DNA from: Bradyrhizobium sp. 170
GTDB lineage: Bacteria > Pseudomonadota > Alphaproteobacteria > Rhizobiales > Xanthobacteraceae
Reading direction: 5' to 3'
DNA length: 64,000 nt
Assembly: GCF_023101085.1 (NCBI RefSeq)
Contig: NZ_CP064703.1
Location: forward strand, 2,914,001 to 2,978,000
The translations under genes were made by a program, and so were the position numbers. The first letter of the stretch is position 1, and every line of letters starts with the position of its first letter. The notes under the pieces are model-generated. The model saw only the letters and a list, made by a program, of their open reading frames with translations, was not told the origin of the DNA and did no database searches. Shown in pieces: positions 35,438-44,144 of the stretch.

Positions 35438-36661
35438 ATGGACTATCGCATCTTGAAGACTGCGGGTTCGTTACTGGCCGCCGGTCTGCTCAGCGCCGCG
35501 ACCGCGACCGGCGCGATCGCCCAGAAGGCTTATGACGCTGGCGCGAGCGATACCGAAATCAGAATCGGCAACATCATGCCATACAGCGGCCCGGCGTCCG
35601 CCTACTCCGTGATCGGCAAGACGTTCTCCGCATATTTCAAAATGGTAAACGAGCAGGGCGGCATCAACGGCCGCAAGATCAACTTCATCAGCTACGACGA
35701 CGGCTACAGTCCACCGAAAACCGTCGAGCAGACGCGCAAACTCGTCGAGAACGACGAAGTGCTGCTGATGTTCGGCATACTAGGAACGTCGGGCAACTCC
35801 GCCATCCACAAGTACCTCAACACGAAGAAGATCCCGCACCTCTTCCTCGCGACCGGGGCTTCGAAGTGGGGGGATCCGCAGAACTTTCCCTGGACGATGG
35901 CATTCGTTCCCAACTACCAGAACGAAGCCCGCATCTACGCGCAATACATCTTGAAGAACCATCCGAACGCGAAGATCGGAGTTCTTTATCAGAATGATGA
36001 CTTCGGCAAAGATTACCTCACCGGCCTGCGCGACGGTCTGGGAGCCAAGGCCTCGATGATCGTATCAGAGGCTCCATTCGAAGTGACGGCGCCGACGGTC
36101 GATTCCCAGATCGTTCAGATTAAATCCGCGAATGCCGATGTTCTGCTGACGATCGCAACGCCGAAATTTACGGCGCAGAGCATCAGGAAGGTCGCCGAAG
36201 TGGGATGGAAACCCGTTCACATCGTTAGCAACGTTTCAACGTCGGTGAACGGCGTGATAAAGCCGGCCGGCTTCGAAAACGCTCAGGGTGTGTTGAGCGC
36301 CGTTTATCTCAAAGACGCAAACGATGCGCAGTGGAAGAACGACCCTGGTATGAAAGAGTGGTCGGGCTTCATGGACAAGTATTTTCCTGACGGCGACAAA
36401 AACGATGGATTCACGGTGTACGGCTACGCCGTCGGAAAGACCATGGTCGAAGTGCTCAAGAAATGCGGCGACAATCTCACCCGCGAGAACGTGCTCAAGC
36501 AGGCGACAAAACTCGATATCGAGGTCGGACAGTTGCTTCCCGGCATCCGCCTCAAAAGCAGCCCGACCGACTACGACTTGATCAAACAGCTTCAAATGCA
36601 GCGATTCCAGGGTAGCAGCTGGGAACTGTTCGGGCCGCTCCTCAGCGCCGAACGCAGCTGA
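35438..36661 (+). CDS. ABC transporter substrate-binding protein, LivJ/HAAT type (third copy)
   Basis: 407 residues with a signal peptide ending about residue 28 (ATGAIAQ). Type I binding protein: EIRIGNIMPYSGPASAYSVIGK, NEQGGINGRKINFISYDDGYSPPKTVEQ, IGVLYQNDDFGKDYL. Same family as the block A and B proteins but clearly more distant. SD GGGAGGG. No permease or ATPase genes adjoin it, and it is convergent with the MFS gene. Ligand unknown. Confidence 0.91.
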   Translation: MDYRILKTAGSLLAAGLLSAATATGAIAQKAYDAGASDTEIRIGNIMPYSGPASAYSVIGKTFSAYFKMVNEQGGINGRKINFISYDDGYSPPKTVEQTRKLVENDEVLLMFGILGTSGNSAIHKYLNTKKIPHLFLATGASKWGDPQNFPWTMAFVPNYQNEARIYAQYILKNHPNAKIGVLYQNDDFGKDYLTGLRDGLGAKASMIVSEAPFEVTAPTVDSQIVQIKSANADVLLTIATPKFTAQSIRKVAEVGWKPVHIVSNVSTSVNGVIKPAGFENAQGVLSAVYLKDANDAQWKNDPGMKEWSGFMDKYFPDGDKNDGFTVYGYAVGKTMVEVLKKCGDNLTRENVLKQATKLDIEVGQLLPGIRLKSSPTDYDLIKQLQMQRFQGSSWELFGPLLSAERS

Positions 36662-36813
36662 CTCGCTCTCCTATTCAGACAACAACAGAACAACAGCTTC
36701 CGCTACCCGACCCGAAGCTGATTGAGGTCGAAGACGACGGCATCTTCCTTCCGAAGGCAGGCGGGGCACGCGTGCCGCTCTGGCGGCCGTGGCCGCTTGT
36801 TCCCTGTCCCGAG

Positions 36814-38028
36814 CTAATCGAGACGCGGGTTCAGCGCGTACAGGCCGAGAGCAGCCAGCGAAAAGATAGTCAACACCGCGCCTAGCGCAAACATTGCGTC
36901 ATGGGACACGGTGGCGGCCATCCATACGCCGGCCGCGGCGTTCATCATTTGCCAGAAGCCGAGCAGCGCTGAAGCCGCACCGGCTTTCTCGCCGAACGGA
37001 GAGAGTGCCTGCGCGGTGCCGAGTGGGCTGATAATGGCCATACCAAAGAGGAACACGCACATCGCGCAGAGAAACGGCAAGAAAGTCGGGCTGAACAGCG
37101 AGACGAGCAAGATCGCCACGCTGCCGGTGGCCGCTGTCAACAAACCGGCACGGATCGAGCGTTCGAGCCCGTAGCGTGAGGCAAATTTCGTCGCCATCAT
37201 GCCGGCCGCGAATACGATCAGGACGGTGCCGGCGAAGAACAGACCGAGCTGGATCGGGGTGAATTGAAGTGCTTCGATGAATAAGCGGGGAGCAGCCGAA
37301 AAGGTCGAGAACAACCCGCCTATGACCAGGCTGACGGTTGCCGCCGGGACAGCGAAACGACGATCGCTGATCAGGCCGAAATAGGTTTTGGTGATGGCGA
37401 CTGGATCGAGTGGAATTCGGACCGAATAGTGGGTTTCGCCGAGCACGTTGCGATAGGCAATGGCGCCAATCACAGCGAACGAGGCGACAAGAGCGAATTC
37501 GGAGCGCCAGCCAAAGGCTTGATCGAGGGCACCCCCAACCAGCGGCGAGAGCCCGGGAGCCGCCGACATCGCGATCATGATTAGTGCCATCGCGCGTGCC
37601 AGCGCCGCGCCACTGAACAAGTCACGGGCGATGGCGCGCGACAGTACCGATGTCGCGCACGCGCCCAAGGCCTGCAAGACCCGGCCGATCAGAAGATTTG
37701 GCAGATCGCTTGCCAAACCGCACCAGACACTGCCTGCGAAAAACACCGCAAAGCCGATCAATACCGGCCAGCTTCTTCCGTACCGATCCGAGAGCGGTCC
37801 GACCAGGAGCTGACCCAATGCGAACACCGCAAGATAAATTGTGATGGCCGAAGTGACCGCCGCGCTTGTGACGTTTAGCGAAATCGCCATTTGTGGCAGC
37901 GAAGGCAGCAGAATGTTGGTCGCGAGCGTTCCCATTGACGCCAGCGCGGCAAGGACCGCAATCTGTAAGGCGCCGGAGGCGGGCGCGTGTGGCAGCGCAG
38001 TCTGGTCTGCTTCGCTCAGGTCGGCCAT
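36814..38028 (-). CDS. MFS transporter, Bcr/CflA drug-resistance type
   Basis: 404 residues with about 12 hydrophobic segments. The loop 2-3 motif is GPLSDRYGRSWPVLIG, and the TM5-like motif is MSAAPGLSPLVGGALDQAFGWR. Proton-driven exporter of small molecules. Close paralogue at 56395 and a relic at 34959; in two cases the gene is followed (in map order) by an AtoB-like thiolase on the same strand. It could export or import pathway compounds. Confidence 0.9.
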   Translation of the reverse strand: MADLSEADQTALPHAPASGALQIAVLAALASMGTLATNILLPSLPQMAISLNVTSAAVTSAITIYLAVFALGQLLVGPLSDRYGRSWPVLIGFAVFFAGSVWCGLASDLPNLLIGRVLQALGACATSVLSRAIARDLFSGAALARAMALIMIAMSAAPGLSPLVGGALDQAFGWRSEFALVASFAVIGAIAYRNVLGETHYSVRIPLDPVAITKTYFGLISDRRFAVPAATVSLVIGGLFSTFSAAPRLFIEALQFTPIQLGLFFAGTVLIVFAAGMMATKFASRYGLERSIRAGLLTAATGSVAILLVSLFSPTFLPFLCAMCVFLFGMAIISPLGTAQALSPFGEKAGAASALLGFWQMMNAAAGVWMAATVSHDAMFALGAVLTIFSLAALGLYALNPRLD

Positions 38029-38257
38029 GGGCGCTTTCGTCTATTGAGGGACGTAAATTGTACGATCGGGTGACCTGACAAAACCTGAGTCAGGATCAAC
38101 TAGGCATCCAACGTCTCCCTAGTTTGCGTTTATTGTCTACATGGAGAGTTGACCGCACCAAGCGGGACGGTTGAAGATCGCGTTCAGATGTGACGCTACA
38201 AGACGGCGAGCGGCATATTCGTGCTGCTCGCCGACTATGCTCTATTTGGTCGTTCTG

Positions 38258-39454
38258 TCAGCGGACGACGCGCTCTATCGCGATAGCGGTAGCCTCACCA
38301 CCGCCTATGCAAAGCGCGGCGACGCCGCGCTTCAGATTCTGAGCTTCTAGCGCGTGCAACAGAGTCACGATCAATCGCGCGCCGGTAGCGCCGATCGGGT
38401 GACCGAGCGCGCAGGCACCGCCATTGACGTTGAGCCTTTCTCTCGCAATGCCGAGATCCTTCTGCGCGGCCATTGCCACCACCGCAAAGGCCTCGTTGAT
38501 CTCGAATAGGTCGACGTCGCCGACGCTCCAGCCCACCTTATCGAGCAGCTTTTTGATCGCCGGGATCGGTGCCGTCGTGAACCATTGTGGTTCCTGGCTG
38601 TGGGTGGCGTGGCCCTTGATCTCGGCCAGCACCGGAAGTCCGTCGCGATCGGCGAGCGAGCGTTTTGCCAGGATGAGCGCCGCAGCGCCATCTGCGTTGG
38701 CCGAGGAGGCGGCGGGCGTGATGGTGCCATTGGCTCGGAACGCGGCTTTCAGCCCGGGGATCTTGGCGGGATCGACCTTGAGTGGATGCTCGTCATTGGC
38801 AATAGCGCGCGGGCCCGCCTTCTCGGTCAGCGTGATCGGCGCGATTTCGGCCCTGAAGGCGCCGCCCTCGACCGCCTTGCGGGCACGCGTGAGCGTTTCC
38901 ATGGCGTAGGCGTCCTGGTCCTTGCGGGTGAACTGATAGGCTTCCGCGGTGGCTTCGCCAAAATCGCCCATCGAGCGGCCGGTCTCATAGGCGTCCTCCA
39001 GCCCGTCCATCATCATGTGGTCGATGACGCGGTCGTGGCCGGCGCGGTAGCCGCCGCGCGCCTTGGCAAGGAGGTAGGGCGCGTTCGACATGCTCTCCAT
39101 GCCGCCAGACAGCACGATTGTGGCGGACCCGGCATTGATGATGTCGTGGGCCAGCATGGTTGCCTTCATGCCGGAACCGCAGACCTTGTTGATGGTGGTG
39201 GCGCCGGTGGCATCGGGCAGGCCAGCGCCACGCGCGGCTTGGCGGGCGGGTGCCTGGCCCTGTCCGGCCGGCAGCACGTTGCCCATGAACACCTCGTCGA
39301 TCCGGTCTGGCGCCAATTTGGCCCGTTCCAGCGCCGCGCCGATCACGTGGGAGCCGAGCTTGTGCGCCGTAACCGGTGATAGCTCACCCATGAAACGGCC
39401 CAACGGGGTGCGGGTAGCGGAAAGAATGACGACGGGATCAGTGGTGGCGGTCAT
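38258..39454 (-). CDS. Acetyl-CoA acetyltransferase-like thiolase (AtoB/PhaA type)
   Basis: 398 residues from ATG 39454 with GGAG upstream. Nucleophile C92 in NKVCGSGMKA, catalytic His in EINEAFAVV, GGACALGHPIGATGARL and second Cys in LCIGGGEATA. Nearly the same protein is encoded at 57704. It is preceded by an ATATGACGATAATCAT element at 39484 like those near the TetR genes, but no TetR gene adjoins it, so regulation would be in trans. Confidence 0.93.
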   Translation of the reverse strand: MTATTDPVVILSATRTPLGRFMGELSPVTAHKLGSHVIGAALERAKLAPDRIDEVFMGNVLPAGQGQAPARQAARGAGLPDATGATTINKVCGSGMKATMLAHDIINAGSATIVLSGGMESMSNAPYLLAKARGGYRAGHDRVIDHMMMDGLEDAYETGRSMGDFGEATAEAYQFTRKDQDAYAMETLTRARKAVEGGAFRAEIAPITLTEKAGPRAIANDEHPLKVDPAKIPGLKAAFRANGTITPAASSANADGAAALILAKRSLADRDGLPVLAEIKGHATHSQEPQWFTTAPIPAIKKLLDKVGWSVGDVDLFEINEAFAVVAMAAQKDLGIARERLNVNGGACALGHPIGATGARLIVTLLHALEAQNLKRGVAALCIGGGEATAIAIERVVR

Positions 39455-39483
39455 GGCGGCTTCTCCTGCTGGGTCGCGATCTA

Positions 39484-39508
39484 TTATATGACGATAATCA
39501 TCTATATA
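39484..39508. promoter_or_regulatory. Candidate TetR operator upstream of the thiolase
   Basis: TTATATGACGATAATCATCT lies 30 bases before the thiolase start. It matches the element at 58931, which sits between the paralogous thiolase and TetR genes, and the one at 23709. Confidence 0.6.
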
Positions 39509-39589
39509 TTGAATTGCAATGCAACGCTCGCGTCTCATCTCTAGGGAGGAGCATTCCACGGGTTGGAACCCACTGGATGGCTGTAAGTA

Positions 39590-39606
39590 AATTCTATTTT
39601 GGAATT
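39590..39606. promoter_or_regulatory. AATTC-N7-GAATT palindrome overlapping a TTGACT box
   Basis: AATTC-TATTTTG-GAATT is a perfect inverted repeat with the 5-N7-5 geometry of the HxlR-type sites, and its right end overlaps a TTGACT hexamer (39605-39610). It may control the candidate small RNA that follows. Confidence 0.45.
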
Positions 39607-39637
39607 GACTTATCCGGAATTTCGTCGTAGATGCGAT

Positions 39638-39720
39638 TTAAGCTCCTACAAGGCAGGCAGGGTATCGCTCCGCTTGACTTGGACCTCCGGCCGGCTGCAC
39701 TGCAGCCGGCCTTTTTCTTT
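39638..39720 (+). ncRNA. Candidate small RNA with strong intrinsic terminator
   Basis: TTGACT (39605) - 17 bases - TAGATG (39628) resembles a promoter. About 80 bases later comes a perfect GC-rich stem, GGCCGGCTGCA / TGCAGCCGGCC (39689-39711), followed by TTTTTCTTT. No reading frame with a ribosome site fits between them, and the terminator faces away from the minus-strand thiolase. The predicted transcript has exposed pyrimidine-rich pieces (GCTCCT, ACCTCC) that could pair with ribosome sites. The 5' end is inferred. Confidence 0.45.
39689..39720 (+). terminator. Rho-independent terminator of the candidate small RNA
   Basis: An 11-base complementary pair around a very short loop (effective stem about 9-10 bp) with a T-rich tail. 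It is the strongest intrinsic terminator in the window. Confidence 0.8.
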
Positions 39721-39792
39721 CATGCGTATCGCGGTGGATGATCTACAGTTCATTGTGACCCAGCCGCCGCCGAACTTTGGGGCTTATGTTAT

Positions 39793-39809
39793 AGTTCTAA
39801 AATCGTACC
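39793..39809. promoter_or_regulatory. Degenerate HxlR-type site upstream of the glutaredoxin gene
   Basis: AGTTC-TAAAATC-GTACC keeps the left arm and gap of the operator at the block promoters, and its right arm is close to the GTACT form seen at 48484. No TTGAC box adjoins it. Confidence 0.3.
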
Positions 39810-39872
39810 TTGATCTACTCCGCTTCAGTGGTAATAGAGCTGGAGCTCGCCGATCAGATGGAGGGGAGGATC

Positions 39873-40199
39873 ATGAGTGTTGCAGATTTTATCCGGAGCG
39901 AAGTGACCGCCAACGAGATTCTTTTGTTCATGAAGGGTACGCCAGTCGCGCCGGCTTGCGGATTTTCCGCGCAAGTCGTCCGGATACTCGACCATCTCGG
40001 CGTAACGTTCAAATCGCATGACATCTACGAGTCCGAAGAACTGCGGCAAGGTATCAAGGATTATTCGGATTGGCCGACGATCCCTCAACTTTACGTGCGG
40101 GGCGAATTCGTCGGCGGTTGTGACATCGTGACGGAGATGTTTCGCTCAGGGGAATTACAGGCGCTGTTACTGAAGGAGCGGGAACGACTGCGATCCTGA
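39873..40199 (+). CDS. grxD: Monothiol glutaredoxin (Grx4/GrxD type)
   Basis: 108 residues from ATG 39873, behind GAGGGGAGGA. CGFS active site at C29 in KGTPVAPACGFSAQVV. The TIPQLYV segment and GGCDIVTEMFRSGEL complete the glutathione site. Proteins of this class carry 2Fe-2S clusters and hand them on, which may serve the Fe-S enzymes nearby, though many genomes have another copy in the core genome. An 8-bp stem-loop follows the stop. Confidence 0.92.
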   Translation: MSVADFIRSEVTANEILLFMKGTPVAPACGFSAQVVRILDHLGVTFKSHDIYESEELRQGIKDYSDWPTIPQLYVRGEFVGGCDIVTEMFRSGELQALLLKERERLRS

Positions 40200-40619
40200 G
40201 CTCGCTGTCGCCACAGCGAGAGCCCCCGCTTCGCCATCAGGAGGCATTGCAGAGCGGGACAGCGGCTGCTTCGAAGCGACCTTGGATCATGATGCAGGGC
40301 GGCTTGCATGAAATCATCGCGGTCCTCTGCAGTCTCTCCTCTCCGGTGAATTGTTACGAGAAGACCGTCGTCACCTCAGATTTCGCGGCCGTTTCGATGC
40401 AGTCTTGCCTGATCGCCCCGCCGCAACTCGCCGAGTGGATGAAGCAGCATCCCGCCGAGCGCCTGGCGGCATGGCCATGCGTGATTAGCAAACAGGATGG
40501 CAGGGGAGCCTAGGCTAAAGCAGATTCCTCGCTTGAGTTTCGCGGCGTCGAGCCGTGGATCCACCGTCAGCTAACGCCATCCAAGCTGCTTGCCATGCCC
40601 ACAACGGGGGACACGCGTT
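40200..40619. other. 420-bp interval after glutaredoxin
   Basis: Arms CTCGCTGT / ACAGCGAG (40201-40220) form an 8-bp hairpin just after the grxD stop, without T-run. The rest contains an open frame of 88 codons (40247-40513) with no ribosome site and no family resemblance, which I do not accept as a gene. Confidence 0.4.
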
Positions 40620-41021
40620 ATGTCGGATTCGCAATGCTTCTGCACGATCTTGAGAGAGACCACTCGACGACTCACCGCCATCTACGATGAGACATTGGTG
40701 GATGTCGGGGTCAACCTCGCGCAATTCAACCTGTTGCAGAGGCTGGAACGGAGCGGACCTTTAGGAATCACCGAGCTCGCTGGGATCACGGATCTGAACC
40801 GAACGACTATATCGAGGAACGTGAAGGTGATCGAGCGGAAGGGCTTGGTTGCCTTGGAAGCAGGAGAGGACCGTCGCGAAAGCGTGGTGCTGTTAACGAA
40901 GTCAGGTCGCGAGATTCTGACACGGGGTCTTCCGCTTTGGGAAAAGGCGCAGAGTATCGTTGAAGCCAAATTGGGCCGGGCAGGGGCCGATAAATTGCGA
41001 AACACGCTACGAACGCTGTGA
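40620..41021 (+). CDS. MarR family transcriptional regulator
   Basis: 133 residues. Winged helix at about 30-95: LAQFNLLQRLERSGPLGITELAGITDLNRTTISRNVKVIERKGLV, wing AGEDRRESVVLLTKSG. The N-terminal Cys pair (SQCFC) might be a redox sensor. A conventional SD is weak. No close neighbour on the same strand. Target unknown. Confidence 0.88.
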   Translation: MSDSQCFCTILRETTRRLTAIYDETLVDVGVNLAQFNLLQRLERSGPLGITELAGITDLNRTTISRNVKVIERKGLVALEAGEDRRESVVLLTKSGREILTRGLPLWEKAQSIVEAKLGRAGADKLRNTLRTL

Positions 41022-41258
41022 GTATTTCGTGTTGGCGACCGCCGCCGCGACCAGGAACATCACGATGCTGGTGGTAACGGCAGCCGAGACGAATACCTCG
41101 TAGAGCTGCGAACATTAGCTCGCGATAGATGCAGGTCGCGACGAACAGCGAATAGACGGCGACGATGCGGCCAATTCGGCTATAGGTTATTCAATAAGGG
41201 AAATGGGCATGGTCGGGTCGACAGTGCGTCAGCGTCGGGGTTGCCATGGAGGCTGATA

Positions 41259-41747
41259 ATGGAACTGCGTCGCTTGAGATACATGTCCGTTCTGGCTGAG
41301 GAATTGCACTTCGGAAGGGCCGCAGAACGTCTCGGTATCGCGCAGCCGGCACTCACGCAACATATTCAGGCGCTCGAGCGCGAACTCGGCGTCGAACTCT
41401 TCCACCGGACGAAAAGGTCGGTCAAACTCACCGTCGCCGGCCGGGTCACCCTGAACGAGGCGATCAGGACCCTTCAGCAAGCCGAAAAAACCATGCTGGT
41501 GGCGCGCCAAGCGGGCCGAGGCGAGCTGGGGCATATCGAAATAGGATATGTGGGGTCGGCCATCTTCACCGGCGTCCTGTCGAAAGCAATTTCCCGGTTT
41601 CGCCGAGACAACCCTCTTGTGGAGTTTCGTCTGAACGAGATCGGAATCATTCAGCAATTGGACGACGTCAGCAGTGGGCAGCTTGATCCTTTGAGCGGCG
41701 AGGGTAGGTCCCGTCGTGCATGCTGTTACGGGTCGCGGCCATTCTGA
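41259..41747 (+). pseudogene. LysR family regulator, C-terminally truncated
   Basis: The N-terminal winged helix (MELRRLRYMSVLAEELHFGRAAERLGIAQPALTQHIQALE) and the first part of the effector domain (GHIEIGYVGSAIF, FRLNEIGIIQQLDDVSSGQLD) are normal. At about residue 145 the family pattern ends in PLSGEGRSRRACCYGSRPF and a stop. LysR proteins are about 300 residues, so half is missing. The break lies about 100 bases before a tRNA-Gln 3' half, suggesting loss during an integration or deletion event. Confidence 0.8.
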
Positions 41748-41830
41748 ACGCGGGAAATTCATCAATGCTGTCAATGGGTGAACGTGGCGCGAAAATTCAG
41801 AAGGCTCATTGATTTTAACTCGTGAATTCA

Positions 41831-41880
41831 GCGGATTTTGATTCCGCCATTCGGAGGTTCGATCCCTCCCGCCCCAGCCA
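41831..41880 (+). tRNA. tRNA-Gln(UUG) 3' half (remnant, probable attachment site)
   Basis: From left to right: anticodon stem GCGGA / TCCGC around loop TTTTGAT (anticodon TTG), variable loop CATTC, T-arm GGAGG-TTCGATC-CCTCC, 3' acceptor strand CGCCCCA, discriminator G and CCA (41878-41880). A full tRNA-Gln would start TGGGGCG to pair with CGCCCCA, but the preceding bases contain neither this strand nor a D-arm. The 50-base 3' portion is the length left behind by tyrosine integrases at tRNA genes. No integrase gene is in the window. Confidence 0.85.
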
Positions 41881-41949
41881 GAATACAAGGTGCCGCGTTT
41901 CGTTATGTAAACAGCTCTGTTTCCGGTCGAGTTTTTGGCCGCGTTTGGA

Positions 41950-42328
41950 AGATAGATTTCACCCGCGCGATGGCACTTTCCGCGCCGCCCCATGTCGATG
42001 TCGAACGTCGTGCGCGCCGTGCAAGCAGGCCGGTCATCGATGAAGCGCCGAGAAGCGCATCTGGCAGATGCGTCAGCCCGATTATCCTGCAGGCGACCAT
42101 GATCTGCTGGACCGCGTCATGATCGATGCGCTGAAGGCCGGTTTACTGGCTGCTGAGGGCCACCGCGTAGTCAATCGATACGCGATGGAAGGGCGTCTGC
42201 CGCTGGTGCAATGTCCCGTACTGGAAAAGAATTGGCCCCTGTCGCCGGTCCCGCGTTCACGAGCTTTTTATCCCTTTGTTGCCACCGGTGAGGTGCAAAT
42301 CCGCGATGGTCTTCCCATCTATGTATGA
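41950..42328 (+). pseudogene. Relic resembling the C-terminal part of an alpha/beta hydrolase
   Basis: Two frames together read like a degraded hydrolase: HVDVERRARR and MKRREAHL in one, then DYPAGDHDLLDRVMIDALKA, EGRLPLVQCPVLE and GEVQIRDGLPIYV in another. The CPVL segment resembles the strand before the acidic residue of alpha/beta hydrolases. There is no start, and at least one frameshift. The family call is tentative. Confidence 0.4.
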
Positions 42329-42377
42329 AATGATGGACGTCATTTGAAAGACATTGTATCCCAGTTTGGAGCCGCAC

Positions 42378-42527
42378 ATGGGTGAAGTCATTCGTTTCAT
42401 TCCGAAATCGGAGCTCGAGCGGGCCCGCCTGGTTCGAGAAGCGCGCGCGATATACGACAGCATCTTCCCGCCGGCCGATGCGATCAGCGAGCAGGGGGAC
42501 GACAAGACGCCGCTCCATCAGGGTTGA
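42378..42527 (+). CDS. Small 49-residue conserved-looking protein
   Basis: ATG 42378 with GGAG upstream encodes MGEVIRFIPKSELERARLVR, then EARAIYDSIFPPADAISEQ and a polar tail ending HQG, TGA at 42525. The amphipathic, charged N-terminal helix and the SIFPPAD motif look like a genuine small protein; I have the impression that similar short proteins are common in Bradyrhizobium, from memory. Function unknown. It survives between relics and block B. Confidence 0.6.
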   Translation: MGEVIRFIPKSELERARLVREARAIYDSIFPPADAISEQGDDKTPLHQG

Positions 42528-42860
42528 TTTTGCTCCGCCGCCGGTGCCCGGCCGGACCCAGCTGTGCCTAAGCCTCCGTCGGATATCGGCCGTCAACACA
42601 GTTGAAGAACGTACAAATAGTTCCATAATAAAACTTATTAGCTGCTGCCCGCGAAGGGGAGGGATATTCCCGTCACATCCTGGCTGGGGCAATCGTCGCC
42701 ACCTCGCGATCTCGGACCCGCAGTTGCAAGCTTTTTTTCTGCCGTGTTTCTGCACACAATTTCGATGAAGATCCTTGAAGTCAGCACCTTAAGCGCCTCA
42801 TCAGTTCAATGCGGATTGAAGTCGGTCCGTGGCTGCGCGGCGAATCATTCCTAGGAAGGC
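42528..42860. other. Intergenic stretch before block B
   Basis: No gene recognised. It has an AT-rich segment around 42610-42640 and a run of T at about 42730, but no terminator hairpin or repeat that I can support. Confidence 0.4.
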
Positions 42861-42889
42861 TTGACTAGTTCTAAAAAAGAACTGTAGCT
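42861..42889 (+). promoter_or_regulatory. Promoter with HxlR-type operator, block B binding protein
   Basis: TTGACT at 42861-42866, AGTTC-TAAAAAA-GAACT at 42867-42883, then GTAGCT. It is the counterpart of the site at 7973, and the gene it precedes is the block B binding protein. Confidence 0.8.
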
Positions 42890-42980
42890 TGCAAAGAAGA
42901 CGGCCGAGCAACGGCCGCGGTTTGCAGGATCGCGGCCCCGCCGGGGACGCGCACTCCACTGTTCATAAGAGGAGGACGCT

Positions 42981-44144
42981 ATGCTCAAATATTTCAAGCC
43001 GGCTTTCGCGCTGATGCTGTTGGCGCTGGGATCATCCGCATTTGCGGCTGATACTCCGGGAGTGACGCCATCTGAGATAAAGGTCGGCGGCATTTTTCCG
43101 TTCAGCGGACCCGCCTCGTCGATCGGGCTCGTCGGACGGGGAATTCTCGCGTACGTGCAATCGATCAACGACCGCGGCGGCATTAACGGCCGGAAGATAA
43201 ACTACATCGCCTATGATGATGCCTACAGCCCACCCAAGGCGGTGGAGCATGTTCGCAAACTCGTCGAAAGCGACGAGGTTGCCTTCATGTTCAGCCAGCT
43301 TGGCACGCCCGGCAATACGGCGGTGGCAAAGTTTTTAATGTCGAAAGGCGTGCCGGCCATCGCCATCGTCTCGGGCTCCAACAAATTCACGAATGTAACG
43401 GATTTTCCGCTGACGACGACCAGCCTGGTCAGCTTTGACACTGAGGGAAAGATCTACGCCAAGTTCCTGACCAAGACGCTGCCAAACGCCAAATACGCGA
43501 TCCTGTATCAAAACGACGATCTCGGAAAAGATTACGTCAATGCCTTCAAGGCGATCCTCAAGGGTGATTTCGACAAGAGGGTGGTAGCGGCCGCCTATGA
43601 AATCAGCGATCCGACTGCCGACTCGCAGGTCCTAAACTTGAAAAGCTCCGGTGCCGAGGCGCTGCTTGTGGCCGGGACGCCGAAATTCGCCGCGCAAGCT
43701 ATCCGCAAGGCTTCGGAAAGCGGCTGGAAGCCGACCATTCTCCTGAATTATCCGTCGAGTTCGGTTGGCGCGACACTGAAACCGGCCGGCCTGGATAAAT
43801 CGACCGGGGTTATTGTCGGAACCATTACGATGGATCCGACCGACTCGCAGTGGGACAATAACGAGGGAATGAAGAGCTTCCGGGCTTTCATCGACAAGTA
43901 CATGCCCGGCGTCGACATCGCCGATACCAACTACCTGTTCGGTTACACACAGGGCATGCTGCTTGAACACCTGATCAAGCAATGCGGTAACGACCTGTCC
44001 CGCGAAAACATCATCAAGCAGGCAAAGAACCTAAAGGACGTTGTCCTGCCGACGGTGTTGCCTGGCATCAGGATCAACACAAGCGGCAAGATCAACATGA
44101 ACTATACGCAAATGAGGCTGCAGCGCTGGACCGGGACACGTTGA
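42981..44144 (+). CDS. ABC transporter substrate-binding protein (block B), shortened by a nonsense codon
   Basis: 387 residues, twin of the protein at 8163. Signal peptide MLKYFKPAFALMLLALGSSAFA. The body is intact: IKVGGIFPFSGPASSIGLVGRG, YDDAYSPPKAVEHV, ILYQNDDLGKDYVNAF. It ends RWTGTR-stop where the twin reads RWSGTSWQAFGEVLDARSE: the twin's TGG (Trp) is TGA here (44142-44144). The following in-frame codons still read DQFSEVLDAASE to a TGA at 44181, showing a recent single-base change that removes 13 residues. The protein may still fold, as only the extreme C-terminus is lost. Confidence 0.9.
   Translation: MLKYFKPAFALMLLALGSSAFAADTPGVTPSEIKVGGIFPFSGPASSIGLVGRGILAYVQSINDRGGINGRKINYIAYDDAYSPPKAVEHVRKLVESDEVAFMFSQLGTPGNTAVAKFLMSKGVPAIAIVSGSNKFTNVTDFPLTTTSLVSFDTEGKIYAKFLTKTLPNAKYAILYQNDDLGKDYVNAFKAILKGDFDKRVVAAAYEISDPTADSQVLNLKSSGAEALLVAGTPKFAAQAIRKASESGWKPTILLNYPSSSVGATLKPAGLDKSTGVIVGTITMDPTDSQWDNNEGMKSFRAFIDKYMPGVDIADTNYLFGYTQGMLLEHLIKQCGNDLSRENIIKQAKNLKDVVLPTVLPGIRINTSGKINMNYTQMRLQRWTGTR

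Noticed and set aside
36662..36813. Possible short coding fragment (LPDPKLIEVEDDGIFLPKAG)
   Set aside because: A protein-like stretch of about 40 codons without start, ribosome site or recognisable family; left unannotated.
40247..40513. 88-codon open frame after the glutaredoxin gene
   Set aside because: No ribosome site, no recognisable fold, and codon pattern unlike neighbours; too weak to call.
41831..41880. Functional tRNA-Gln gene
   Set aside because: The D-arm and 5' acceptor strand are missing upstream; only the 3' half is present.
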